From NCBI GenBank assembly GCA_035079385.1, contig JAVHKY010000004.1:22123001-22187000 (forward strand): a stretch of DNA of 64,000 bases, written 5' to 3'. Source of the stretch: Aspidiotus rigidus (Eukaryota; Arthropoda; Insecta; Hemiptera; Diaspididae). The position numbers and the translations under genes were made by a program. The notes under the pieces are model-generated. The model searched no databases. It was given only the letters and a program-made list of their open reading frames with translations, and was not told the DNA's origin. This document shows, piece after piece, positions 42,071 through 52,905 of the stretch (within the stretch, counting starts at the first letter, position 1; each line of letters opens with the position of its first letter).

Positions 42071-42770
42071 ATAAATCAGCTTTGCCTTCGGTTCATCTCA
42101 AAGAGGGTAAATTTATGGTAGTTCTAGTTATGCTGGCCGAGAGAAGTGAATTTTCCGACGTTTACCTAGATCTACATTCTTTGGTCTGGGACAAGCCTAT
42201 TCAAGTTTTTTTCAAAGCGTGTCGCTTTGACGTCGAAGAATTTCGCGCGAGCCAGAAACAATATTTCTTACGATTGTAATATTATTTTATTTTTCCCGGG
42301 GTCGTATGACGACCTTCCACGAACGTTAGTTGAACAGCCCTGGTCTAGAACAACGAGAATTTCCATCTATCTTCCCTGATCTGACCGGGGGCAAATCTGC
42401 AGGTTTCTTGCCTCGAGTTCACAAGGGAAGAGGAACCTTTGTAAATTCACATTGTCTCCTCTCGCACAACAAAGATTTTCACACGTTTGCTCGTTTTCAA
42501 GTTACGCGAGGCCGTACCCGTCTCTCACCCTGCCTGCACAACAGGAGACGATCTTCTCGGTACCATTCCTTCAATCGCATGAAGTAACGATAATTTGAGT
42601 AAGTTTGCCCAACCTGATCAAAGATGGGCTCTTTAACGGTCTCTCACTGCGAGAGTGCTGGAGAAAGCGAGTCCACGACAGTAGACAATCTTCTCGGTAA
42701 CATTCTCTCCAATGCTCACAACGACAGGAATTTTTACACGTAAACTTAGCTCCCGTCTATTTCCTTATTT
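42071..42770. repeat. diverged repeat segments, partly inverted relative to 41610-42070
   Basis: GTCTCTCAC, then a ~45-bp gap, GATCTTCTCGGTACCATTCC (42550) and CAATCTTCTCGGTAACATTC (42688) form two ~135-bp spaced units. The open frames here have no domain. Confidence 0.45.
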
Positions 42771-45605
42771 TTAACCACTATCCAATCAAAGCCAAAATAA
42801 AATTTTTTTCTTACCCATTATAAAACCGCCTCGAACAGCATCTGTGGTCCTTCGCATCTCGTCTTTGTCACAAGAGACACTGAAATCATTAACGGAAAGA
42901 AAAAAAAAGTTGTGATCCATCGTAATTTCCAAAATTTTGCGCGAGAAAAAAATGTACGCACTACGACATGGACCGTACATAGCAAGATCACGCTATCGAA
43001 CACTTCCACGAATCAACAACAAATGAGCTCGAGAACCTCTGATACGATGTATATGATCTCTTTAAAACGGCCTACGCATACCGCGCTCTTCCTGAAGCAC
43101 AATAATATAGGTCAAAAGAGTTCTGTGGTTTTGTGCTCAAAACCTCACCCGGCCCGTGTTTCCTGAGCGAGAAGATCCGTATCTTCATTTCTCGTTTTAT
43201 TCGATGTACCGTGCATGAAAGATATTCATATATATCTATTCGACCCACTACCCAAATTTTTACAAATTCCTCTCCCCCTTATATATAGGGTCAGCCATGA
43301 GTGAAATTATTCCCATCGTTAAAATCGAAATTATTCTATGGTCGGTAACTAAGTCGAACCACTCACCCCTCTCAGATACTTATACGATCATTATTGGAAC
43401 TTTTCAAGTCGCTAGCCTAGGTCATAGAGGTTCGATAAAATTCGTCATATTAGTTCTCAAAGCTCGGACGTAATTTCTGACGTCAGCGTCGTAGATGAAA
43501 ACATATTTTACATCAAAACATATTATCGTAGCGTTTGCACCGCATGTGATTGACGTCGTAAGATAACGATAAGGTCGCACGATACAATAAATAACTTTCA
43601 ATGATATCAGACTCACCATTTCATCATCGATATTCTTCAACATTTTCTTTACGGTTTCATTCTGTATCTCGGTCTTCTTACGGAGATAAAACCTACGAGT
43701 ATCACGTCACAGAAACGGAAACTGAAGAGGCTTTTTATTGTTTCGAAATTTTGTTACAGGCAGTATGTAGGCAGATATCAAATGGGAAATGAAAACCAAA
43801 TTACATGCATAAATAATCTATTGGTGTACCCGGATCTAGTTTTAAAATAAGTTTGATGTCACCACGATATGAACTTGATTATATGAACCGTCAAGAAAGC
43901 GGTTTCATAGATTAAAACGCTGGCAGTTGACCCAATAATACGTAAGGCTAGTGTTTTACGACGATAACCATTCCGATTATTTCAGATCAACTTCGCTATG
44001 TAGCTCGGAGTTCATATATTTTTTTTAAATATGCCCCTTATGAGCTTGGGATTTAGTGCGCAATGCAATGTACGCTTGAAGTTCAATATTTTCTCATAAC
44101 TCTTGCATGGTTTCTCTTTATTTTCCGAACCTCTGAGTCTGGTTAACGAATGCGAACTGTTACAACCGAACGTCAAGTTTCAACATTTTTGGAAAAGAAT
44201 AGGCCTAAAATTATGAGTCTGAATCTTCTCCATCCGATCCTGCTCGACTCGGAAGTTTTGACATATTTAATATCTTTACTAATACCTCCCTCCTACATCC
44301 TTACGAGTCTGAGTTGCCCGATCCCTCCACCGTGACTTCATGATCTGGTGATGTCACATAAGAACTTTTGAAATTTTCAAGGAACTCCCCTACCTGATCT
44401 GGAAAACCTGACACCATCACTACTTTTATGGAAATTGGTCCATGGTACCGTTAAATTTACAAATATTTGTATTGGGGCATTTTTCGAGAAGATGGTGGAA
44501 TCCGGATACAATGAGAAGATCTAGTTGGTTGAGGTGTAGATGATGAATTATTAGATCGATTGCCGGAGCGATTGGAATCCTCGGTTACATATAGGCTCTA
44601 CGTTAAAAGAAATGAATCTTGAAAAAAATGAATCTTGAAAAAGATGGAAATTCAAGGTTCCGCAGATTTTTGGCCAATTCTACAGAGTTAACGCTGTAAG
44701 GTGCAGTGAGTCCGGAGAAGGTTTTAAACCATTGAGCAAGAAACTAAGCTAATAAAAAAGAAGGATCGCTATACTATAAGCAACTACCAGTCGAAGCGTA
44801 GCTTCATTTGACGATGCAAGCACGGCGGGGCGCTAGGGCACTTTTGTGTTAGAATCTCAGGTCTGCAGTGGACGACAAGTTTGAAGCTGTATATGGCAGT
44901 GAGGATACGATTATTACAATTATCGAATTTGATATCAGGATTTGGGGACGCGCCCAAAATTGACAGGAGGATATTTTCTGGTCATAATCTTTACCAGGTA
45001 GTATTGCAAGAGACTCACCCATTGTGTGCCCTGAGTAATGCTAGGTTAATTCCCTTATTTTAGTTTTATTTTGAGTTGGTTAAAGGTTTTTTTGAAGTGG
45101 AGTAGCTGAAGTTGCCTGAGAGTTGTTGGATGCGAGCGAGGGCAGTTTAGTCGTAGAGTAGTTCGTGTAACTTTCGACCTAAAAAATTTCTTTGTGATTT
45201 GGTAATTTAATTAAGAAGTTACGTGACTATGTCTTTTCCTTCATCGCATTAGTAAGTCAATACTAGTTGTTCTCTTCTTTGGGACCACCCATTTCGAACT
45301 TGCTCGATGGGGGAAGTTTATTCCCTATAACTCGTCAATGAAGATACAGAGGCACTACTCAATGACGGGTAGGAGAGATTGTAAGGTAATTACAAAATTA
45401 TATACAACTTTTTATTCTCTATCTTAGCTAATTACAAAAATATTACGGCTTAACTTCAGAGTGTTTGGCTTTGGATCATCTTCTTCGGTCTCCTTCTGTT
45501 ACCTTCATTGTGGTGTAACTGCTGTGGGACCCAGTTAATTTTCAAATTGGACTAGCGTCGGCAAGCATCGAGTGCTTTTTCGCAGGTTGTCTTCCTTTGC
45601 AGGCT
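42771..45605. other. no gene recognised
   Basis: Short frames only, none with a recognisable domain or neighbouring splice pair. TTAGGTTAGGTT-type strings occur elsewhere (41205, 47927) but not here. No repeat structure stands out. Confidence 0.3.
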
Positions 45606-46245
45606 GCCTGGCTACTCCATTTCATTCTGAAGTTTGAATAGTCGCAGGACTGTCCTCTCCTTACTATACCAGATGTCAGTGGCGTACTTTACCTCGAACC
45701 CTCCGCTCATAACTACGCCGCGCTGCCATATGTGGTCTTCGGTAATTTCAGTCCTGTCCCAGGCTCGAACTTCGATGAACCGGAGGCATTCTGGGAGCGT
45801 GTGCTCTGGTATTCCTTCCTCAAACCCACAGTCAGTGGCAGTTGCTGCTGATGTGCGACTGAAGAGATGCGACTTGGAGACACCGTGCCCAATTATCGCA
45901 TGTACATGCTTCAAAAACTTGGCACATACTCTTTCAGATTTAGTTTCCATTTGACTGTTGGGAACAGGTAGTGGGTCCTTCCACTCCTCTTGCACGCCTG
46001 ATGGATGTGTGTCCTTTCCAGAGTTTCTGGACTTCAGGGGAGGGAATGCCATGGTCTTCTGACCCCAAGATGTTACTGGTCTCCCATGTTCTAGTACCCG
46101 GCCAACAGATCACTCGACTATGTGAAGACGGAGAGGGTCTTCTTGCTCTACCAGGCCGGCTTTTTCGATGAAGGTGTCCTTGCAACCTCCGCATGAGATG
46201 GTGTTGAACCTGCGAAGAAGGCTGTTTACTATCGCGGCGTATGAA
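45606..46245 (-). pseudogene. LINE ORF2 C-terminal fragment (R1-like)
   Basis: The minus-strand frame 46052-45612 contains KHVHAIIGHGVSKSHLF, then TDCGFEEGIPEHTLPECLRF. This is the G-H-G...C-x-C-G-x-x-x-x-x-x-EHTLxxC-x-x-F arrangement that ends R1-type ORF2 proteins. An overlapping frame upstream (46194-45940) contributes more decayed sequence. RT is missing. Compare the similar SGHGCFNKYLHK endpart of the R1 remnant at 4.7-5.8 kb. Confidence 0.65.
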
Positions 46246-46985
46246 TTTAAGCCCAGCCGTAAATAGAAGATGCTATGCTGCAGTTCATAAGTAGGGAATT
46301 TACCGTTTCTCTGGCCACAAAACGAATCGTATGTGTGGCGACATTGGAATTCTTTTGTTGCACTTTGCGGTCATAATAAAGGAAAATTAGCAGGATATAA
46401 GTTTGAAAAAAGACGGGTATCCTTTCGGAGTTTTTTTTTAATAACAATTTTGTACTCATACCTTGCAAAATTGTAATTTTATCGAAAAATGTTTTGAACA
46501 AAAGTTTTTCGTCGTTAAATTTCCTATGAAGTGATGTATTTGACTTCCAACGTAGGTTAATTAGTTCATAATAAGAGAATATCATTAAATCAAGTTCTTC
46601 CCTTCACGAGTATATCGTGAAATTTCGTGAAAAAATGTTTGTTCATTGATAAATATCCCATCAAATATGGTAGATACTCGCCTTCATCTGCAGGTCAATT
46701 ATTTTCTTCGCATTTCAATCTCTAAATTTTACGATAATTTTCTGGAAATTTCAGTCACTTTGGGTCCACTTACCTCATCTCCGAACTTTAATGGGGTCAT
46801 TTCGGAATTTTTTTTTTTTCGGAGTCGGCGCAAAATGTCACTGAAAGATAGAGTGAACAATGAAAAAATTACATCATCCTTCGTTTCCAGAAAATTTTGT
46901 CCCTCTGTACGTCCCTCTTGGAGCTTTTTTGTTTTATTTCAACAAATTTTTCGGACTCGACGCTAGATTTCTCCAAAGAATTGAT
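46246..46985. other. no gene recognised
   Basis: AT-rich with poly-T/poly-A; two ~110-codon frames lack any domain. Confidence 0.3.
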
Positions 46986-46989
46986 GAGT

Positions 46990-48620
46990 AAAATTTGAAA
47001 GTTGGAGCAATTGTGATTCTTTTGATGCTTCGCAGAATTTTTTCTCCTCTTTCCGTCAAATTTTCATTCGAGAATAACAATTGAGTTCTTGTAATATTCA
47101 AAATTCAGTTAGATACTCTAAGATTAATTACCCTACGTTATTTTGGGCTCGCATCCCCTAAAAGAGGGGTAAAATTGAAGTAACATATTTCAACAAATTT
47201 TAACGAATATCCCTATGAAATTTTCCGTAGAATTCGGGAACAATACTGAGAAAATTCTCCGACCGTCCAAAGGGCCCTAGAGCCTCACCCCCCCCCAAAA
47301 AAAAAAAAAAAAAAAAATTGAGGATAAAATATTAACTTTGTGTTTTTTGGAAAAATCTCAACGGGTTTCGAAGTAGAATTCAGCGCAAAATCCGGGAAAA
47401 ATGATCGTAAAATTCCTGGGGCCCAAGGAGGGGGCTAAAGGGGGCACAAACCCTGGAAAGTGATAAAAAATGATTTTTTTTTTTTTTTTTTCAAGTTCAA
47501 CAAATTCTTATGTAGAATTTACTTTAGTATTCGGAAAAAGGAGTAAAACAATTCCTGTAGGTCTCTGAGAGGGGCAAGAGGACTCAAACCCCCAAAACTC
47601 GAAGTAAAAAATATGAGTTTTTGAGAACATTCAAACGGATTATTGTGTGAAATTTACCGTAGAATTCAGAAAAAATCATGAAAAAAATCTCATAGTTCTT
47701 CGAGGGGGCCGAAAGGAACATAAACATCTTCGGGAGAAGTTGTAAAATTGTACAATTTACATTTTTATAACTCATTTGATCTGCGTTTTTTGTTGGTTCG
47801 AAAGTGTCACTTTGTGGACTTATTAGTTTTTCTGATGGTTTCTACTTTTCTGTCCGCTATTTCAATTTTCCGTTCTCTTCAAATTTATCAATTATTTGTT
47901 TTATTAATTCTATTCATGACGGCGAGGTTAGGTTAGGTTTCGATCCCACGTACCTAAGATGCTCTCCAACAGCACTGTCTTCCCGCGGTTTATCAAGGTT
48001 TCCACGTGTGGGGGCAGTGTTTGAAGAAGAATCAAAAATTTCCAGATCCGCAAGAATGGGGCTGTAATCGAGTGGCTGATGAAATACGCTGGGTTCTTTA
48101 TGGACCCTTCAGTCACCTATCTATGGGGCATTGGAGGGTTTGTTCTAACCCCTTTAACCACCTCCGAGGTCCTCAGGAATTTTTTCACTACGTATTTTTC
48201 CCGGATTTTGCGCTAAATTCTACTTCGGAACGCGTTCAGTTTTTTCCAAAAATACAAAATATTTTTTCCTCATTTTTTTGGGGAGGGGGGAAGGGGTAAT
48301 GGCTCCTGGGCCCTTTGGATGGTCGGAGAATTTTTTTAGTATTTTTCCCAAATTCTATGGAAAATTTCATATTACGGATATTCGTGGAAATATGTTGAAA
48401 CATGAAACTTTAGGTTTACCCCTCTTTCAGGGGTTATCAGCCCCTCGGCCGCCCTAAAATGTCGGAATAATTTCTTCATAGTTTTTTTCAAATTTGGTGG
48501 TCCAAATTACGTAAGAATTCACATCAATTGCGAACCAAAAGGAATATTTTGATCATTTATACGCAAGAACTCCTTCCAGTTAGGAAACTCGCCATTTTGG
48601 GGCCCCTATGGGGTTTGGAC
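46990..48620. repeat. large inverted repeat with tandem subunits
   Basis: The left arm (about 46990-47460, clearest 47140-47460) is inverted relative to the right arm (about 48130-48620, clearest 48130-48480). Shared blocks include AATTCTCCGACC, CCAAAGGGCCC, GAAAGAGGGGTAA and GCGCAAAATCCGGGAAAAAT. Both arms and the centre are built from degenerate ~140-bp units containing GTAGAATTC. The arms are ~75-80% similar. Homopolymer runs (C9A22 near 47289) occur inside. Confidence 0.8.
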
Positions 48621-48914
48621 CGTGGCGCCATGGTTCAAATTTTTCGTTCAAGTGTCCTAAACGTTTGTTCCAAATTTCATGAAATGCAAGGTTGATCTCA
48701 TAATTTGCACTAAGCCGCCGGACTATTGATTTAGTGGTAGAAATGAGATCCGACTTCTAAATCTGATTAGGAGACTTGAATAAAATGTTGAACTTTGAAT
48801 TCCTTCTAAATAGAACAAGGACTTGAAAAATTTTGATTTTACTGCATGTTGTACTGCGCGTCTGACTCATAAATGGTACTACTCACTTTACAAATTAGTA
48901 TCAGGCAATACTTC
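48621..48914. other. no gene recognised
   Basis: Downstream flank of the first env gene; homology to the second env flank becomes recognisable from about 48900. Confidence 0.3.
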
Positions 48915-48920
48915 TTTATT
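48915..48920 (-). terminator. polyadenylation signal of env-like gene 1
   Basis: AATAAA on the minus strand, ~173 nt after the stop codon. The second env copy has AATAAA at an equivalent distance (57529-57534). Confidence 0.6.
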
Positions 48921-49092
48921 TGTTGTGTTTACATCATTAGCTGTAACATTTTAATAATAATATGTACACCTTATTTTTAGAGAATATAAAAAGTAATATT
49001 GTTGGACCCGAGCACGGTAGACACGCGTAGGAGTTACCTTGCGTGACCCCAGGACTGAGTTTTGTTCCTGGACAAATTACGTATTATACTAT

Positions 49093-50991
49093 TCAATAAT
49101 GGTGACCTTCTTCATAATCCCAGGTTTGATTTCTTGATACCCGATCCCAGTTTGTCTCACTTTTGTGTTCCCAATCCCAGTTTGTGTCGTTTTTCTCTTC
49201 GCAGTCCCAGTTCGTTTCATCTTTCTTCTTCCAGAAATCAAACTTTGGAAAGATTTGTGCGATTGAGTTTGTCTCCGCCTTAACGATGACAATAACATAA
49301 AGTACAATGAGAAGGAGAAAATTTATGCCAAATAGTACCAAAAATAAGATATCTGTGTAGAATCTCGATCCAAGAAGGGAATTAGTTGTAGCTTGCAGCG
49401 TTATATTTTGTAGGTCGTCTTCATATTCAGATATGGTTTTCAGATGTATTGTAGGAACTGATCTTTTCCATTGCTTGTTGAATAGCGGATAATTACTGTC
49501 ATAATTGTGTATAGTCTCCAAGCCGTGCCCAATCTCAGAGGGAGGAATATACGTCCATTGAGCTGGTAAGATTCGAATTATCTTCGTAGCAAATTTCTCG
49601 GGTTCTTTGAAACATGGTACCGATTTATCTATTAAAACTATCGGGTTATCGTGGATTTGTTCAACAATTTTGACATCGCATTCAATCTTGATATAAGTAG
49701 CTCCCACATTCAATGTCTGTTCATTAAGATTTACTTTTGTGTTATTTGGGTACAACATATACGTATTCCTTGTGGGATTTGGTATCACGTACTCGCGATA
49801 ATTTATGTGATATATTTTTGGTAGGCTTTGCATTTTTGTATCTTGTCGTGTACAAGAGAAGGCGCAATAGGCGCTTAAATCTGAAACATTGGACTTTCGG
49901 TACAACGCCGAAATGCAGGCTGCATTTCGATCCCACACTAAATGCTCAATTTTGCACAATCTATCTTGCGCTCTACAATTTGTCAGCGCATGGCCTGATA
50001 AAATCTGAACCTCGTCGGTTTCTTGGTGGTACAAAAGCAGGGACTTCTCAATTTGTAGCTGGCAAAGTTCGTCGAAATTTTGATAAGCCAGTGGTATAGG
50101 CTCGTATAATTTATAATTCTGATTTTTATTATGGATTGGGATTTTGATCGAGTACGTAATTTCGTCATTTACCATCTGGCAATGCGTGATAGGTGACGTG
50201 TAGTATTTATTTATATTTGATAAAGGAATAGCGAGATGTAGGCCGTGGGAGCTGAGTGATTTTTCTAATGTAGCTAAAGTGTCGTGCAATATTCCAGTTT
50301 CTACAGCATTTGAAGCTAGAAGGCGTTGTTCGCATTTCCGGATTATTTCCTTGAGATGCATGATGTAAAGGAAAAGCTGATTGGAAAGGAGACTTTTTGC
50401 ATCAGTTTGAAGTTCGACTCCATGCACCAGCGCTTCAATTTCTCTGAATTCTTTGTACGTTTTATTCTTCATACCTTCGAGCGCTACGTTGAAGCGTAAT
50501 AGATGTTCATGCTCCTTGATAACAACATTCTTGAGGTTATTATATTGGGATGCAAATTGTCTCTGATTCGCATTTATGTCTTCAAGATCTGAGAGGAGAG
50601 CGGTATTGCAGCACCACTGGTAGATTTGACCTAAGAATTGTATTCCTCTTTTCTCTCTTGTATGTGAACTTATAGACTGAGTGTCGTTCAGAGTTGTAAA
50701 CCATTCATTTTCAAACTGGTGTATAACGTTTTCTTGCAATTGGTACCGCCAGTCTCCTTCCGGGAATGACCCATTGAAAAAAGCGCCGCGCAGACGTTTT
50801 CGAAATTCAGATGCTGCGACAGGAATTTTCTCCGTAAAGATGATTGGTATCGCTTGAGAGTAAAATGTGTTCTCGGATAAAATTCTGCGGAAGAGGACGC
50901 CATTATTTAGGCGAATGATTTCGGATGTATTCAGCGGAGACGAAATGAGCGTAATGAATATAATCCATAAAACATTCTTTATGGTCTTCAT
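49093..50991 (-). CDS. envelope (baculovirus F / errantivirus-type) gene, orphan copy 1
   Basis: An intact 632-codon frame starts from the ATG at 50991; the upstream in-frame TTG is not needed and the ATG is conserved in copy 2. Features: hydrophobic signal peptide (about residues 7-22), many N-x-S/T sites, and a furin-like REKR at about 112-115. A Gly/hydrophobic fusion-peptide-like segment with WCC follows, then helical heptad-like stretches. A conserved cysteine-rich region (CRAQDRLC; YCAFSC) precedes the single transmembrane helix at about 547-570. The ~60-residue tail contains four 10-residue repeats built on TNWD. This is the type I fusion glycoprotein layout of insect retrovirus-like elements. 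No gag, pol or LTR lies nearby, so it is an orphan env. All hallmark sites are present, with no stop or frameshift. Host use is an inference. Confidence 0.88.
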   Translation of the reverse strand: MKTIKNVLWIIFITLISSPLNTSEIIRLNNGVLFRRILSENTFYSQAIPIIFTEKIPVAASEFRKRLRGAFFNGSFPEGDWRYQLQENVIHQFENEWFTTLNDTQSISSHTREKRGIQFLGQIYQWCCNTALLSDLEDINANQRQFASQYNNLKNVVIKEHEHLLRFNVALEGMKNKTYKEFREIEALVHGVELQTDAKSLLSNQLFLYIMHLKEIIRKCEQRLLASNAVETGILHDTLATLEKSLSSHGLHLAIPLSNINKYYTSPITHCQMVNDEITYSIKIPIHNKNQNYKLYEPIPLAYQNFDELCQLQIEKSLLLYHQETDEVQILSGHALTNCRAQDRLCKIEHLVWDRNAACISALYRKSNVSDLSAYCAFSCTRQDTKMQSLPKIYHINYREYVIPNPTRNTYMLYPNNTKVNLNEQTLNVGATYIKIECDVKIVEQIHDNPIVLIDKSVPCFKEPEKFATKIIRILPAQWTYIPPSEIGHGLETIHNYDSNYPLFNKQWKRSVPTIHLKTISEYEDDLQNITLQATTNSLLGSRFYTDILFLVLFGINFLLLIVLYVIVIVKAETNSIAQIFPKFDFWKKKDETNWDCEEKNDTNWDWEHKSETNWDRVSRNQTWDYEEGHHY

Positions 50992-51019
50992 CTTGCTTTG
51001 TATTCTTGCCAACGCGCGT

Positions 51020-51528
51020 GGCTTATCTGTAACACGAGAACAAGATGGAGGAGTTTTAGCCGGGGGAAAATTGAAAGAAAGAACAACATTAGAAGCTACT
51101 TAAAGACCGTTTGCTCAATTATACATTTCTCTTTGGACTGTTTTAGTTCATTAGTAATTGAAAATAAAAATTTAAATACTAATTTAGAAAATTCTCCATT
51201 AGTGAACGAAATACTTCCAGATCAACGGAGGCATATTTGAGATGGGAGAGGAAAGTGAAAGATTATACGGATGATATAAAGTATGATGAGGGAGATATTG
51301 AAGTTAAGGAAGATGGCAGCAGGGTCAGTTTTGAGAGCTTGAGAGAGAGAAGATGACGTTTGTTTTTGACAATTGGCTGGGTTGGATCAATGGAGGGGGC
51401 CATGGGCCTCACAGTTGCAATTTAAGAACCATCAATGAATAATGAATGATTATGTGAGTAAAGGTTAGGGCCAGCGCATGTTGAGAGACTTTTCTTCTTC
51501 AAAGACGTGAATTTTGTCTTCCTGATGA
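51020..51528. other. upstream flank of env-like gene 1
   Basis: The first ~80 bp match the flank of copy 2 (ACGCGCGTGGCTTATCTGTA shared). A CAG at about 51028-51030 (minus strand TTACAG) occurs in both copies and could be a splice acceptor. No gene beyond. Confidence 0.35.
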
Positions 51529-51538
51529 GACGAGGACC
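51529..51538. repeat. target-site duplication, left, of Foldback element
   Basis: GACGAGGACC, identical to 53752-53761. Confidence 0.75.
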
Positions 51539-52055
51539 GGCTCCACTTCCCCAACCCCCCATGACGGAATTTTGAGTCGCGACTAATGCCTCTATTCACA
51601 TTTTGTTCAATTTTGTTCACTCGTCATTACCCGCTACAACTATTTCAAATTAGGGGGCGTGGGAAAGGCAGCCCACCCCATTTTCGAATTTTGCGGTCAA
51701 ATCCATGTGATAATTTTGTTCAATTTTGTTCAGGAAACTTTGAATTTTGTTCACCCATCATTTCTCCGCTACATACATTTAACATTTTGGGGCCTAAGGA
51801 AAATATGTATACACCTCCCCTCTCGCATCTATGAATTTATAAGCAAAATTCACCCATATTTTTCAATTACTCACATCTCATATTTTGAGGCCCACTGGCA
51901 TGAAATACCCTTGCCTATCCTCCTTATTTTTGAACTTACATAATATTTCATCTTATTCAATTTTTTAAAATAAATCGACAAAAAGATGTTAATAGTTAAA
52001 TGGGAATATGGGCTAAACCTGTCGTAGTGTAAAAATGCAAAACACTCATCCTTCG

Positions 52056-52320
52056 CCATGAGCTCGTGGTAAGAGATCAGTCATGCCCTAGTGTTTGATA
52101 CAGGCAGGGGACTCCGCGGAAATCTTCCCGGTTTCACGCGAAGGAGGGAATGATACCTTGAAGCTCATCTTTCGTCATGAGCTCGCGGTGAGAGATCCGC
52201 CATACCCCCGTGTTTGATACAGACAGGGGAATTCACAAAAATCCTCCCGGTGTCACGCGAAAGAGGAAATGATAACTCGAAGCTCATCTTTCATGAGCTT
52301 CAAGGTATCATTCCCTCCTT
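52056..52320. repeat. ~125-bp direct repeats with terminal hairpin
   Basis: Two units share CATGAGCTC, GGTAAGAGATC/GGTGAGAGATC, GTGTTTGATACA, CAGGGGA, TTCACGCGAA/GTCACGCGAA and AATGATA. The second ends in an inverted piece around AGCTCAT...ATGAGCT (52280-52300). Inside the Foldback element. Confidence 0.8.
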
Positions 52321-52395
52321 TGCGTGGAATTGCGAGAATTTCTGCTCGTCAGTACGCGTTGCGTTGATCAAACACGAGACTTCCACCGACTTTTG

Positions 52396-52905
52396 ACCGC
52401 GCAAAATTTCGCTAGAAAATTGTACAAAATTTCGAGGCCTTGGGAAATTTTGACCTTCTTTGGGGCCGTTCATCCATTTTGAAGCTTCGTCGAGTCTTTT
52501 GGGTGATTTTTTCGTACCCAGCGCTAAATCGCTCTAGAGAATTGTACAAAACTTTGAGGATTACACAGTTTCTTTATTTGGAGGAATTTTGACCTTCTTT
52601 GGGGCGGTACATCCATTTCGAAGCTTCTTCGGGTCCTTTGGGTAATTTTTCCGGACTCAGTGCAAAATTCCGCTAGAAAATTATATAAAATTTCGAGGCT
52701 CACGCAATTTTTTCATTTGGGGAAATTTTGACCTTCTTTGGGGCCGTACATTTATTTTGTAGCTTCGTATAGTCTTTTGGGTGGTTTTTTAGACCCAGCG
52801 CTGAATTGCACTAGAAAATTGTACAAGATTTTAAAGATGACGCAATTTTTCATCTTTGGGAAATATTGACCTTTTTTGGGCCCAATAATCCATTTTTGTA
52901 TTTTG
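52396..52905. repeat. ~125-140-bp tandem array, four units
   Basis: Each unit contains GCTAGAAAATTGTACAAAAT (or near), TTTTGACCTTCTTTGGGGC, CATCCATTT, GAAGCTTC and CTTTTGGGTGATTTTT. Inside the Foldback element; non-coding. Confidence 0.88.

Noticed and set aside
49737..50099. 120-codon plus-strand open frame antisense to env 1, conserved at 58338-58700 antisense to env 2
   Set aside because: The two env copies are nearly identical in DNA here, so the antisense frame is conserved passively. No start context, domain or independent signal.
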